Source: Clostridia bacterium
GTDB lineage: Bacteria > Bacillota > Clostridia > Saccharofermentanales > Saccharofermentanaceae
DNA length: 53,762 nucleotides
Assembly (NCBI GenBank): GCA_024403735.1
Contig: JAKSRG010000020.1
Location: forward strand, 1-53,762
Direction of reading: 5' to 3'
Positions 26,577 to 34,956 of the stretch are shown piece by piece (position 1 is the stretch's first letter; every line of letters begins with the position of its first letter). Under the pieces are notes generated by a model. It was not told the origin of the DNA, made no database searches, and saw only the letters and a program-made list of their open reading frames with translations. Made by a program: the position numbers and the translations under genes.

Positions 26577-26603
26577 GCCCCGCTTGTCGGGGCTATATTT
26601 TTT
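26577..26603 (+). terminator. Terminator of the minor pilin operon
   Basis: GCCCCG-CTTGT-CGGGGC stem (26577-26593), then TATATTTTTT. The T-run touches the AGGAG ribosome site of coaW, so coaW expression probably depends on partial read-through or an unseen promoter. Confidence 0.88.
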
Positions 26604-26614
26604 AGGAGAGAAAA

Positions 26615-27433
26615 ATGGGTATTATAGTAGGTCTTGATGTAGGTGGTAGTACAACTAAAATAGTTGGAATGAGAGATAAGGAGATTGTTGCTAAGTGTGT
26701 CGTTAAAGCAAATGATCCAGTTACATCTACTTTTGGAGCACTAGGTAGATTGATCGATGAGAATAATCTGAGAATTCAAGATATTGATCAGGTCAATCTT
26801 ACAGGTGTTGGTTCATCGTTCTCTTCTGGTTCTATTCTTGGTATTAAGACTAGAATTGTAACTGAGTTCATGGCTACTGGTCTTGGTGGTTTATATTTAT
26901 CTAAACTAGATCACTCTATTGTAGTAAGTATGGGAACAGGTACTGCATATCTTGATGCTAGTTATGACAGAGTAAGACATATCATTGGATCTGGTGTCGG
27001 TGGTGGAACTCTTGTAGGTCTTTCAAATTCTGTTATCCATGTTGACGATGCGCAGAAATTGTCTGATATGGCACTTTGTGGCGATGTTAACAGAGTGGAT
27101 CTTACTATTGGTGATATTTCAAAGAGTGAGATTCCAGGACTTCCTATGGATACAACAGCTTCTAATTTTGGTAAGGTAAGTGATGATTTATCAAAAGAAG
27201 ATATGATTGCTGGTATAATGAATCTTGTTTATCAGTCTATTGGTACAATGTCAGTATTAGCTGCTAAGAATGCTGGACTTACAGATATTGTACTTACTGG
27301 ACAGCTTACAAGTATGCCTCAGTGTAAGACTATCTATAAGGCATTTAGTGAATTGTATAATATGAATTTTATCATTCCTGAAGATGCTGTATTTGCAACT
27401 GCAGTTGGTAGTTGTATTGTTGGAGAAGATTAA
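26615..27433 (+). CDS. coaW: Type II pantothenate kinase
   Basis: The protein has 272 aa and belongs to the ASKHA/actin-like kinases. Phosphate-1 motif GLDVGGSTTKIVG at the N-terminus, NLTGVGSSFSS, VSMGTGTAYLDA as the phosphate-2 strand, and GSGVGGGTLVGLS, the type II PanK signature. Its reaction is ATP-dependent phosphorylation of pantothenate, the first step of coenzyme A synthesis, and CoaW-type enzymes escape CoA feedback. The AGGAG site precedes ATG 26615. The stop overlaps the next start (TAATG). Confidence 0.92.
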   Translation: MGIIVGLDVGGSTTKIVGMRDKEIVAKCVVKANDPVTSTFGALGRLIDENNLRIQDIDQVNLTGVGSSFSSGSILGIKTRIVTEFMATGLGGLYLSKLDHSIVVSMGTGTAYLDASYDRVRHIIGSGVGGGTLVGLSNSVIHVDDAQKLSDMALCGDVNRVDLTIGDISKSEIPGLPMDTTASNFGKVSDDLSKEDMIAGIMNLVYQSIGTMSVLAAKNAGLTDIVLTGQLTSMPQCKTIYKAFSELYNMNFIIPEDAVFATAVGSCIVGED

Positions 27434-28215
27434 TGAGTGAAAAAAGTTTGAAGAAAAACCGAGCTTTTGAATTAGATTTTTTAAGAGGATTCTCACTTTT
27501 CTTGATGATCCTCATGCATTTTGCTTTTGATATGAGAAATCTGTTTGAATATGATGTTTTCTCATTTCTTGAGTCTGATTATTTTTGGACATTTGTTGAA
27601 CCATTTTTCTTGTGCATCTTTGTAGGTGTATCTGGAATATGCTGTACATTTTCAAGAAATAACTTTTTGCGTGGTATCAAATTATTGTGCGTAGCAATTT
27701 TGTTTTCGATAGTTACATATCTTGGAAAAGTTGTTATCAATCTTGATTTCCTTATCGTGTTTAATGTGCTTCACATGCTTGCGATTAGTATTCTTGTTTA
27801 TTCAGTAATCTCTGCAATTGAGAAGAAGTTTAATATCAGACCAGTAGTTACTAATGTGCTTATGGCATTCTTTGGCGTATATATCATTGCAATGGGTGAG
27901 CAGATTAGTTCATTAGATGGCATTATTGATGGACCATGGTTGTTGCCTTTTGGAATTATTGGTAAGAATGCTTTCTATATGGCTGACTATATGGCTTTGA
28001 TCCCTTGGCTTGGTGTTTTCCTTGTTGGTGCTGTTGTAGGTAGAGTTTGCTATAGTTCAAAGCAGTCACTTATTATCGATTCACCAGTTGCTGTTAGAAA
28101 AATTTCTAAGCCTTTTGAATTTCTGGGCAGACATTCGCTTATAATATATATTGTTCATCAGCCAATAGTAATGGCTCTGACATATTTAGTTATTTGGTTG
28201 ATTGGTAAATTATGA
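27433..28215 (+). CDS. HGSNAT/DUF1624-type membrane protein
   Basis: The protein has 260 aa when started at ATG 27433 (GGAGAAG upstream), which overlaps the coaW stop by one base. It has about seven membrane helices. The N-terminus FELDFLRGFSLFLMILMHFA is the DUF1624/heparan-alpha-glucosaminide acetyltransferase signature: an Arg-Gly pair followed by a conserved His. Later HSLIIYIVHQPIVMALTYL is typical of the last helices. Relatives move acetyl groups across a membrane to sugars, but the bacterial substrate is unknown. The stop and the next start overlap (ATGA). Confidence 0.8.
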   Translation: MSEKSLKKNRAFELDFLRGFSLFLMILMHFAFDMRNLFEYDVFSFLESDYFWTFVEPFFLCIFVGVSGICCTFSRNNFLRGIKLLCVAILFSIVTYLGKVVINLDFLIVFNVLHMLAISILVYSVISAIEKKFNIRPVVTNVLMAFFGVYIIAMGEQISSLDGIIDGPWLLPFGIIGKNAFYMADYMALIPWLGVFLVGAVVGRVCYSSKQSLIIDSPVAVRKISKPFEFLGRHSLIIYIVHQPIVMALTYLVIWLIGKL

Positions 28216-29378
28216 GTAAGAATAAAGAGAAGAAGAATAGTATTTTTAGAAAAGCACTCAAAGTTATACTTAGAGTGCTTCTTTTAGTGTTGCTGGCTGC
28301 GTTAAGTGTCGCAACTTATGTTGTACCTAAGATGTCTTGGTACACTGAGAAGGTAGCTAATAAATACTCCAGCAAAGTATTCCCTAAGATTGCATATATT
28401 TTTAATAGTTACTCCAATTTAGCTCCTAATTCATATTCTGAATTGGCAGTTATTGTTGGTGTAATAATGCTTATCATATTGTTCTTCTATGTGATTGTTG
28501 CATTCATTGTTAAGTGTGTTAAAAGACGCGGACCATTTAAGTTCTTATACAAGGTTGTTGCAGTAGTACTTACATTAACTTTTGTATTTAGCCTCCTGTT
28601 CCAGCTCATGCATGGATTGAACTATAGAAGAACTCCAGTAGAGGAGAAACTCAAATTAGTTGGCATCGATAGAAATATTGATGAGATTATCGAAGTTTAT
28701 ACTTGGGCTCATGATGAGATGGTAGCTGCACGTGAGAAGCTAGGTAAGGATTATAACGGTGTAGTTCATATGATGACTAGCTTTGAAGAAAGTGCATACT
28801 ATGCCAATATTCTTGTTAATTCAGCATCAAAGTATCTTGGGCTAGATTTAAGTGATGGATATGTTAGGGCCAAGCCTGTAGCACTAAGTCATTATTGGAG
28901 TTACACGAATATTCTCGGTATGTATAATCCAATATTTGGAGAAGCTAATATCAATGTTGATTGTACTCTTCCACAAATTTACGCTGAGACAATTGTTCAT
29001 GAGATACTACATGCGAAGGGTCTAGCGAGAGAGAGCGATGCTGAACTTGCAGCTGTAATGATTTGTTGTATGGCTGATAGACCAGACTTTAGGTATGCAG
29101 GCTTTTTCGAGATATACAAGAACCTCCATGTTCTTTTATGGGAACTTGGATATGAAATACCATTCGATGCAGGCGCTGGCAAGGATTATCAGGCTTGGCT
29201 CGATTACAATGATTCGTTGGTTAGTAATAAAGTGACTGAGAAGGTTGCTGAAGTATCAGAAGCAACGAATGATAATTATCTTAAATCAAATGAACAGGAA
29301 GGCGGAACTGAGACATATATCATCAATAATAATTACTATGTAGAGTTTTATTATAGATATATTCATAAGACTTTTTAA
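28212..29378 (+). CDS. DUF3810 membrane protein with metallopeptidase-like HExxH
   Basis: The protein has 388 aa with three N-terminal membrane helices (about 18-38, 76-98 and 112-132) and an extracytoplasmic domain. Near residue 263 it has IVHEILHAKGLARESDAELA, an HExxH zinc motif with a downstream Glu that fits a gluzincin arrangement. The DUF3810 family is uncharacterised. The start overlaps the previous gene (ATGA), and the stop is directly followed by the hemZ start, so these genes are translationally linked. Proteolytic activity is inferred from the motif. Confidence 0.75.
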   Translation: MSKNKEKKNSIFRKALKVILRVLLLVLLAALSVATYVVPKMSWYTEKVANKYSSKVFPKIAYIFNSYSNLAPNSYSELAVIVGVIMLIILFFYVIVAFIVKCVKRRGPFKFLYKVVAVVLTLTFVFSLLFQLMHGLNYRRTPVEEKLKLVGIDRNIDEIIEVYTWAHDEMVAAREKLGKDYNGVVHMMTSFEESAYYANILVNSASKYLGLDLSDGYVRAKPVALSHYWSYTNILGMYNPIFGEANINVDCTLPQIYAETIVHEILHAKGLARESDAELAAVMICCMADRPDFRYAGFFEIYKNLHVLLWELGYEIPFDAGAGKDYQAWLDYNDSLVSNKVTEKVAEVSEATNDNYLKSNEQEGGTETYIINNNYYVEFYYRYIHKTF

Positions 29379-30809
29379 ATGATTAGAGTTATTGTTAGCG
29401 GACACAATGGATTTTATGGATTGAGTGATGTCTTGAGACTGTTCTATGGCCGTGCTTCGGAGAACAGAGAAGAGGGCTATATTGTTTGCGAAGATGATAA
29501 GAATCTCGTTATTAGAAGCGAGGCTAATGACCAGGGTGTTTCTACTTATATCGATGGTGAGAAAGATAAGTGGAATCAGCTTATTAGCGCTACTTTCAAT
29601 GGTGTTCAGCTGGAAGTCAAAAGAGAGATTAAAAGACAGCTATATTATCTTTTAACTCAAGTTGAGAATAAGACTTTTCCTTGGGGTGCCTTGACTGGAA
29701 TTCGTCCTACTTTGGTTGCTAATGAAGTGAAGAGCAAAGATCGTCTCGTGTCTGATTATCTTGTAAGAAGCGATAAGGCATCTTTGTGTATCGAGACTGC
29801 TAATAAGGAAAATGAGATATTAGTGCTTCAGGCTCCTAATGCTGTTAATGTATATGTAGGTGTTCCTTTCTGTCCTAGTAGATGTGCGTATTGTTCATTT
29901 GTATCTCAGGATATTAATCATCACCTTAATAAGTTGCCATTATATGCTGATGCTTTGACTACTGAGATTAGATTAGCAGCTGAGAAGATGCCAGCTGTAT
30001 CTACTTTGTATCTTGGTGGTGGAACTCCTACTGTATTTGATGATAAGGAATTCGCCAAGGTTATTTATTCAATTGCCAAGGATATTAAGTTTGAGGCTAA
30101 TGCAGAGATTACTGTTGAGGCTGGAAGACCAGATACGATTAATGAATATAAGTTAAGTGTCATGAAGGATGCTGGTATTAGACGCATCTGCATTAATCCG
30201 CAGACAATGTCAGACGAGACGCTTAGACGTTTTAATCGTCAGCACACAGTTCAAGATGTAGTGGATGTTTTCGAGCTCGCCAGAAAACTCGGATTCGACA
30301 ATATTAATATGGATTTAATCGCTGGACTAAACTCAGAAAGACCATACGAATTAATCGAATCACTTAAGAAGATTTTTGAGTTAGATCCGGAAAACATTAC
30401 GATACATACGCTTTACAAGAAGAAGCTCGCAAGACTAACTAGAGAACAGGTTCTCGGTGGGGAGGCTGTAGCTAGCGGACTACATGATTTAACTCTTGAT
30501 GAAGTACTATCTGAAGCATATAGTATGATTGCAGATAAGGGGTATAATCCTTATTATATGTATAGGCAAAAAGATACGAGTCATGGACTTGAGAATGTTG
30601 GATTCGCGAAGGTCGGTACTGAATGTCTCTATAATGTTGCGATGATGAGCGATAAGAGAGATGTTATGGCTTTCGGTGCTGGAGGAGTATGTAAGAGACT
30701 GTTCGAAGGCAATCGAATCGAACGATGCTCTGCGCCTAAGGATGTGATTACTTACATCAGAGATGTTGAGTTGGCGGCTGAGCAGAAATTGGCATTTTTT
30801 GAATATTAA
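29379..30809 (+). CDS. hemZ: Radical SAM coproporphyrinogen dehydrogenase-like HemZ
   Basis: The protein has 476 aa. It has the extra N-terminal domain seen in HemZ and a radical SAM core with CPSRCAYCSF near residue 165, where the three Cys bind the 4Fe-4S cluster. This is followed by LYLGGGTPTVF, CINPQTMSDETLRRFNR and NMDLIAGLNSE. The C-terminus has YYMYRQKDTSHGLENVG, a HemZ trait. HemN-type enzymes convert coproporphyrinogen III, but HemZ has not been proved to do this. The ATG follows the previous stop with no gap and no clear ribosome site, so translation is coupled. Confidence 0.92.
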   Translation: MIRVIVSGHNGFYGLSDVLRLFYGRASENREEGYIVCEDDKNLVIRSEANDQGVSTYIDGEKDKWNQLISATFNGVQLEVKREIKRQLYYLLTQVENKTFPWGALTGIRPTLVANEVKSKDRLVSDYLVRSDKASLCIETANKENEILVLQAPNAVNVYVGVPFCPSRCAYCSFVSQDINHHLNKLPLYADALTTEIRLAAEKMPAVSTLYLGGGTPTVFDDKEFAKVIYSIAKDIKFEANAEITVEAGRPDTINEYKLSVMKDAGIRRICINPQTMSDETLRRFNRQHTVQDVVDVFELARKLGFDNINMDLIAGLNSERPYELIESLKKIFELDPENITIHTLYKKKLARLTREQVLGGEAVASGLHDLTLDEVLSEAYSMIADKGYNPYYMYRQKDTSHGLENVGFAKVGTECLYNVAMMSDKRDVMAFGAGGVCKRLFEGNRIERCSAPKDVITYIRDVELAAEQKLAFFEY

Positions 30810-30819
30810 TGGGTGAATT

Positions 30820-31086
30820 ATGAAGTGTCCTAGATGTAAGACGGTTAATGATAATAAAAGAACAATTTGTACTAAGTGCGGTTACTATCTTTATAGGAAC
30901 AGTACTACTCCTAGAAGCATGATGACTAAGGCCGAAATTGCGGCGCTTGATCGTAAGCTTATGTGGAATAAAGTAAAGAAAGTTCTTACTTGGGTGTGGC
31001 GAATTCTCGTTATTCTCGCAGTTACATATTGGATTATTGCACTTATTGTTTTTGCCACTTCAGGACTTGGAGTTAAATTATTTTAA
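30820..31086 (+). CDS. Small zinc-ribbon membrane protein
   Basis: The protein has 88 aa. The N-terminus has two Cys pairs (MKCPRCKTVN and ICTKCGYYL), a zinc ribbon. A short basic linker follows, then one membrane helix near residues 60-82 (VWRILVILAVTYWIIALIVF). Such small proteins are common in Clostridia and of unknown role. It follows hemZ by ten bases and is probably the last gene of the coaW-hemZ run. Confidence 0.75.
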   Translation: MKCPRCKTVNDNKRTICTKCGYYLYRNSTTPRSMMTKAEIAALDRKLMWNKVKKVLTWVWRILVILAVTYWIIALIVFATSGLGVKLF

Positions 31087-31108
31087 TTCATCTCTTTTTT
31101 TCATATTT

Positions 31109-31117
31109 TGATATAAT
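31109..31117 (+). promoter_or_regulatory. Extended -10 promoter ahead of the transglutaminase gene
   Basis: TGA followed by TATAAT (31112-31117). The start would be near 31124 and the leader only about 12 bases, including AGGGTGA. It is probably the promoter of the 31136-38187 operon. Confidence 0.6.
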
Positions 31118-31135
31118 GTTGTAGGGTGAATTTGT

Positions 31136-32431
31136 ATGGCAAAGAGTGATGGAGATAAGATTGTAGGATTGAGTGTAAGACGCTTTCTGATATTGATCCT
31201 CGGCTTATCAATTGTTTTGTTTTTGATGACAATCTATCTTGATTATGTATCAAGTTATGAGAATAAAGTTGTTTCATCTGTCACTATTGAGGCAGGTGAT
31301 ATAGTCACCCTCGATTTATTTACAGATGACCTAGAAAATGTTAAGCCAGCATACGACATCAATAGTATTGATACTAAATTATTAGGAACATACCCTATTC
31401 CTTTTTGCTGTAATAACAGAAGATATGTATCTGAGCTTACTATTGTTGATACAATCCCGCCAGAAGGTGCTACAACAGACCTCATCACAGACGTTAATGT
31501 ACTTCCTGATGTAAGTGAATTCGTTGTATCTTATTCAGACGTTACTCCTGTAACAATTTCTTTCGCTACTGCACCAGACGTGTCTACTGGCGGCCTTATG
31601 GATGGCTCAGTATCTTTTAAGGACATTGCTGGTAATGAGACAATAGTTCCTATTCAGTTGACAGTTATCGATGATTTCGATGCACCTTTCGTATATGGTG
31701 TTAAGCCAATCGAAGTGTATGAGAATGATGTTGTTAAGTATAGAGAAGGATTAACTGTCGAAGATAATATGGATAGTAATCCTATACTTACAATTGATAC
31801 TTCAGCTGTAGATATTTCTACTCCTGGTGAATATACAGTTACATATACAGTTACTGATTATACAGGTAACTCCAGATCTCTTAGTACTTCTGTAACTGTC
31901 CTTGCTAAGCCAGAAGGTTATGTTGAGCCTGAGGTTATTTATGAACTTGCTCAGAGATATTTGGATCAGATTACTACTCCAGATATGCCAGTAATTGAGA
32001 AGTGCTTCAAGATTTATAACTGGTGTAAGCAGAGCATCAATTATATTGGTACATCAGATAAGTCTCACTGGACAATTGGAGCCTATGAAGGATTTACGAC
32101 TTTGTCTGGTGACTGTTATACTTATGCTTGCTGTGCTAAGGCTATGTTCGATATATTAGGTGTCGATAACTATATTATCGAGAGATGTGATCCTACTACA
32201 TCTACTCATTTCTGGAACCTCATTGAGATGGAAGGTCAGTGGTATTTCTGTGATTGTTCACGAACAAACACTCCTATGAATGCGTACCTTCTTACTGATG
32301 CGGAACTTCACGAACTTACATATACTCACGGTAATAGATATAACTTCGATTCAACTGGTCTTCCAAATCGCGCAACTGAGTCAATCCAGTATAGACTTAA
32401 TTACGCTACTCTTACTGTTAAGGAGGAATAA
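31136..32431 (+). CDS. Membrane-anchored Ig-like/transglutaminase-like protein
   Basis: The protein has 431 aa. A short cytoplasmic N-terminus and one helix (FLILILGLSIVLFLMTIYL) anchor it. Two bacterial Ig-like stretches follow (EFVVSYSDVTPV, and GEYTVTYTVTDYTGNSRS). The C-terminal domain has the transglutaminase-like triad: Cys in LSGDCYTYACC near residue 325, His in THFWNLI near 357 and Asp in WYFCDCS near 371. These surface proteins may act as proteases or cross-linkers; many are inactive enzymes. It is directly upstream of the racemase and dlt-like genes, with a five-base gap to the racemase start, which ties it to the cell-surface modification operon. Confidence 0.8.
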   Translation: MAKSDGDKIVGLSVRRFLILILGLSIVLFLMTIYLDYVSSYENKVVSSVTIEAGDIVTLDLFTDDLENVKPAYDINSIDTKLLGTYPIPFCCNNRRYVSELTIVDTIPPEGATTDLITDVNVLPDVSEFVVSYSDVTPVTISFATAPDVSTGGLMDGSVSFKDIAGNETIVPIQLTVIDDFDAPFVYGVKPIEVYENDVVKYREGLTVEDNMDSNPILTIDTSAVDISTPGEYTVTYTVTDYTGNSRSLSTSVTVLAKPEGYVEPEVIYELAQRYLDQITTPDMPVIEKCFKIYNWCKQSINYIGTSDKSHWTIGAYEGFTTLSGDCYTYACCAKAMFDILGVDNYIIERCDPTTSTHFWNLIEMEGQWYFCDCSRTNTPMNAYLLTDAELHELTYTHGNRYNFDSTGLPNRATESIQYRLNYATLTVKEE

Positions 32432-32435
32432 GCGT

Positions 32436-33134
32436 ATGAAGTTAGGTGTTATTGGTGGTCTCGGCCCTATGGCGACAGCTTATTTTATGGAGCTCATCAC
32501 AAAGATGACTAAGGCTTCTATTGATCAGGATCACATTGAGATGATTATTTATAGCAAGCCTCAAATCCCTGACAGAACAAGTTTTATTCTTGGTCAGAGC
32601 GATGAGAATCCACTTATTCCAATTAATGATGTTGCTAATAAGTTAGTGTCTATCGGTGCTGATGTTATTGCAATTCCTTGCATCACGGCACATTGTTTTC
32701 ACGATAAACTCTGCGAAAATGTATCAGCTAAGATTCTTAACGCAGTTGATGAGACTGCAGATGAACTTAAGAAGATGGGTGTTAGTAAGGCTGGTATCAT
32801 GGCTACTAGCGGAACAATGAAGTGTGGCCTATTTCAGGGTGCACTTAATAAAGTTGGTATTGAGCCAATTGCGCCAAATGATGAGATCCAGGCGATGGTA
32901 ATGGATATTATCTATAACGATATTAAGGCTGGTAACAAGCCTAGCAAAGAGAATTTCGATACGATTAGAGATTATTTCATGGAGCAGGGTGCTCAGGCAG
33001 TTATTCTTGGTTGTACTGAGTTATCACTTCTCAAGTGGAATGGTCTTAATCTTGATGGTTTTGTTGATGCGATGAGCGTACTTGCCAAGGCATCAATCAG
33101 AGCTTGCGGATATGAAGTTAAAGAAGGGTATTAA
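32436..33134 (+). CDS. Aspartate racemase family enzyme (Asp/Glu racemase)
   Basis: The protein has 232 aa when started at ATG 32436 with AAGGAGG upstream; the in-frame extension further up lacks a ribosome site and lies inside the transglutaminase gene. It matches cofactor-free aspartate racemases: MKLGVIGGLGPMATAYF, then SKPQIPDRTSFILG, the first catalytic Cys in IPCITAHCF and the second in LGCTELSLL. The first motif is usually PCNTAH, so Asn is replaced by Ile. The family makes D-Asp, and some members act on Glu or other residues. It sits 27 bases ahead of a dlt-like adenylation gene, so its product may be the substrate of that enzyme. This last step is inference. Confidence 0.88.
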   Translation: MKLGVIGGLGPMATAYFMELITKMTKASIDQDHIEMIIYSKPQIPDRTSFILGQSDENPLIPINDVANKLVSIGADVIAIPCITAHCFHDKLCENVSAKILNAVDETADELKKMGVSKAGIMATSGTMKCGLFQGALNKVGIEPIAPNDEIQAMVMDIIYNDIKAGNKPSKENFDTIRDYFMEQGAQAVILGCTELSLLKWNGLNLDGFVDAMSVLAKASIRACGYEVKEGY

Positions 33135-33161
33135 TAGTTCTATTAATAGAGGTATTTGATT

Positions 33162-34688
33162 ATGAATATGCAGCAGAGAAATGTTCTTGAGTATCTTGAG
33201 GGAGCAGTTAGTAAGTGGCCAGATAAGGTTGCTTATTCTAATGGTGATCCAGAAAGTGATATTACTTTTGCGGAAGTTTTCCAGCGCAGTGCAGCTATCG
33301 GTAGCTGTCTATATTCCAAGGGTTACTATAAGGAGCCAGTTGTTGTATTCATGAAGAAGCATCCAAATGCAATTGTTGCCTTCTATGGATGCGTATATGG
33401 TGGTAACTATTATGTGCCACTCGATGAGGAGATGCCCAGATTTAGAATTGATCTTATCTTAAGTAACCTTAAGCCTCGCGCAATGATTTGTGATGAGGAT
33501 ACAGTGAAGATTGCGAATGAGATGAACTTCGAAGGCGAGATTTTCCTCTACGATGAGATTATTAATTCTAGTGTTGATATCGAGGCAATTGATATGATCA
33601 GAAGCCGTCAGATTGATACTGACCCAATCTACATCGTGTTCACTTCAGGTTCAACAGGAATTCCTAAGGGCGTAGTAGCATGCCATAGATCAGTTATCGA
33701 CTATATCGAAAACCTCTCTGATGTTTTGGAGTTCAATCACGATACTATCTTTGGTAATCAGACACCACTATACTTTGACGCATGCCTTAAGGAACTATAT
33801 CCAACACTTAAGTTTGGTGCTACAGCAGTTATCATTCCTAAGTCACTTTTCATGTTCCCAATTAAGCTTGTTGAGTTCCTTAATGAACATAAGATTAATA
33901 CTGTTTGCTGGGTTGTATCTGCGCTTACAATGATTTCTTCATTTAAGACTTTTGATAAGATTAAGCCAGAGTACCTTCATACAATTGCTTTTGGTAGTGA
34001 AGTATTCCCAATCAAGCAGCTCAACATCTGGAGAGAGTGCCTTCCTGAGGCTAAGTTCACTAACCTTTATGGACCTACTGAAGCAACAGGTATGTGTTGC
34101 TACTTTAAGGTAGACAGAGAGTTCGCTCTTGATGATGTAGTACCAATCGGAGGACCATTTAATAACACTGAGATCTTGCTCCTTAATGACAAGAATGAGC
34201 TCGCTGGTCCAGGTGAGACAGGTGAGATTTGTGTGCGTGGTACATCACTTACACTTGGATATTATGGTAACTTTGAGAAGACTAGTGAAGTATTCGTTCA
34301 GAACCCTCTTAATAAGTTCTATCCAGAGCTTATCTACAGAACTGGTGATATTGGTAAGAGAAATGAGCGTGGCGAATTGGTATTTGTATCTCGTAAGGAT
34401 TATCAGATTAAGCACATGGGTCATAGAATTGAGCTCGGTGAGATTGAAGTTAATGTAAATCTCCTCGATGCCGTTAAGATTTGTTGTTGTGTTTATGATA
34501 AAGAAAAAGATAAAATTAAGTTATACTATGTAGGTGATATGACTTCAGCTGAGATAATTGCGATTCTTAAGGAGAAGCTCCCAAGATACATGATCCCTAA
34601 TAAGGTCGAGCAGTTGGAGACTATGCCATTAACTGCTAATGGAAAGATTGATAGAAAGATGCTTTCCAGCATGAATAAAGATAACTAA
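33162..34688 (+). CDS. DltA-like amino-acid adenylation enzyme
   Basis: The protein has 508 aa when started at ATG 33162; the TTG at 33156 is too close to the ribosome site. It is an ANL-family adenylating enzyme: A3 motif FTSGSTGIPKG near residue 161, A5 motif NLYGPTEAT, A7 YRTGD, A8 QIKHMGHRIELGEIE and A10 NGKIDRK. The alpha-amino-binding Asp is in YFDACLKELY near residue 205, as in DltA and NRPS A-domains. In DltA a Cys in FLFCGEVL selects D-Ala; here the segment is IAFGSEVF, so that Cys is Gly. A Lys stands where DltA has Met (FDLSVMDLY). It should charge an amino acid on the carrier protein encoded next; the substrate is probably not D-Ala. Confidence 0.9.
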   Translation: MNMQQRNVLEYLEGAVSKWPDKVAYSNGDPESDITFAEVFQRSAAIGSCLYSKGYYKEPVVVFMKKHPNAIVAFYGCVYGGNYYVPLDEEMPRFRIDLILSNLKPRAMICDEDTVKIANEMNFEGEIFLYDEIINSSVDIEAIDMIRSRQIDTDPIYIVFTSGSTGIPKGVVACHRSVIDYIENLSDVLEFNHDTIFGNQTPLYFDACLKELYPTLKFGATAVIIPKSLFMFPIKLVEFLNEHKINTVCWVVSALTMISSFKTFDKIKPEYLHTIAFGSEVFPIKQLNIWRECLPEAKFTNLYGPTEATGMCCYFKVDREFALDDVVPIGGPFNNTEILLLNDKNELAGPGETGEICVRGTSLTLGYYGNFEKTSEVFVQNPLNKFYPELIYRTGDIGKRNERGELVFVSRKDYQIKHMGHRIELGEIEVNVNLLDAVKICCCVYDKEKDKIKLYYVGDMTSAEIIAILKEKLPRYMIPNKVEQLETMPLTANGKIDRKMLSSMNKDN

Positions 34689-34719
34689 TTACTATTAATA
34701 CATTTAAGGAGAGACATAA

Positions 34720-34950
34720 ATGGACGCTTTAATTGAGATTTTGACAAACCTTCATCCAGAGGTTGATTTTGATACTTGTGAGACACTCGTTGATGATAAG
34801 ATTATCGATTCATTTGACATCGTTAGCATCATCTCAGAGGTTAACGAGGAGTACGATGTTGTAATTCCAGCAGAGGAAATCATTCCAGAGAACTTCAATT
34901 CTGCAAAAGCACTTTACGCTCTTATCAAGAAACTCGAGGATGAGGAATAA
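34720..34950 (+). CDS. DltC-like carrier protein
   Basis: The protein has 76 aa, the size of DltC and other acyl carrier proteins. The phosphopantetheine Ser is in the motif DKIIDSFDIVSII near residue 31, where Ser precedes Phe-Asp as in DltC (DSLD-like). The rest is acidic and helical. It carries the amino acid as a thioester for the MBOAT protein. AAGGAGA precedes the ATG. It is placed between the adenylation and MBOAT genes, and the gap to the MBOAT start is six bases. Confidence 0.92.
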   Translation: MDALIEILTNLHPEVDFDTCETLVDDKIIDSFDIVSIISEVNEEYDVVIPAEEIIPENFNSAKALYALIKKLEDEE

Positions 34951-34956
34951 TAGATA

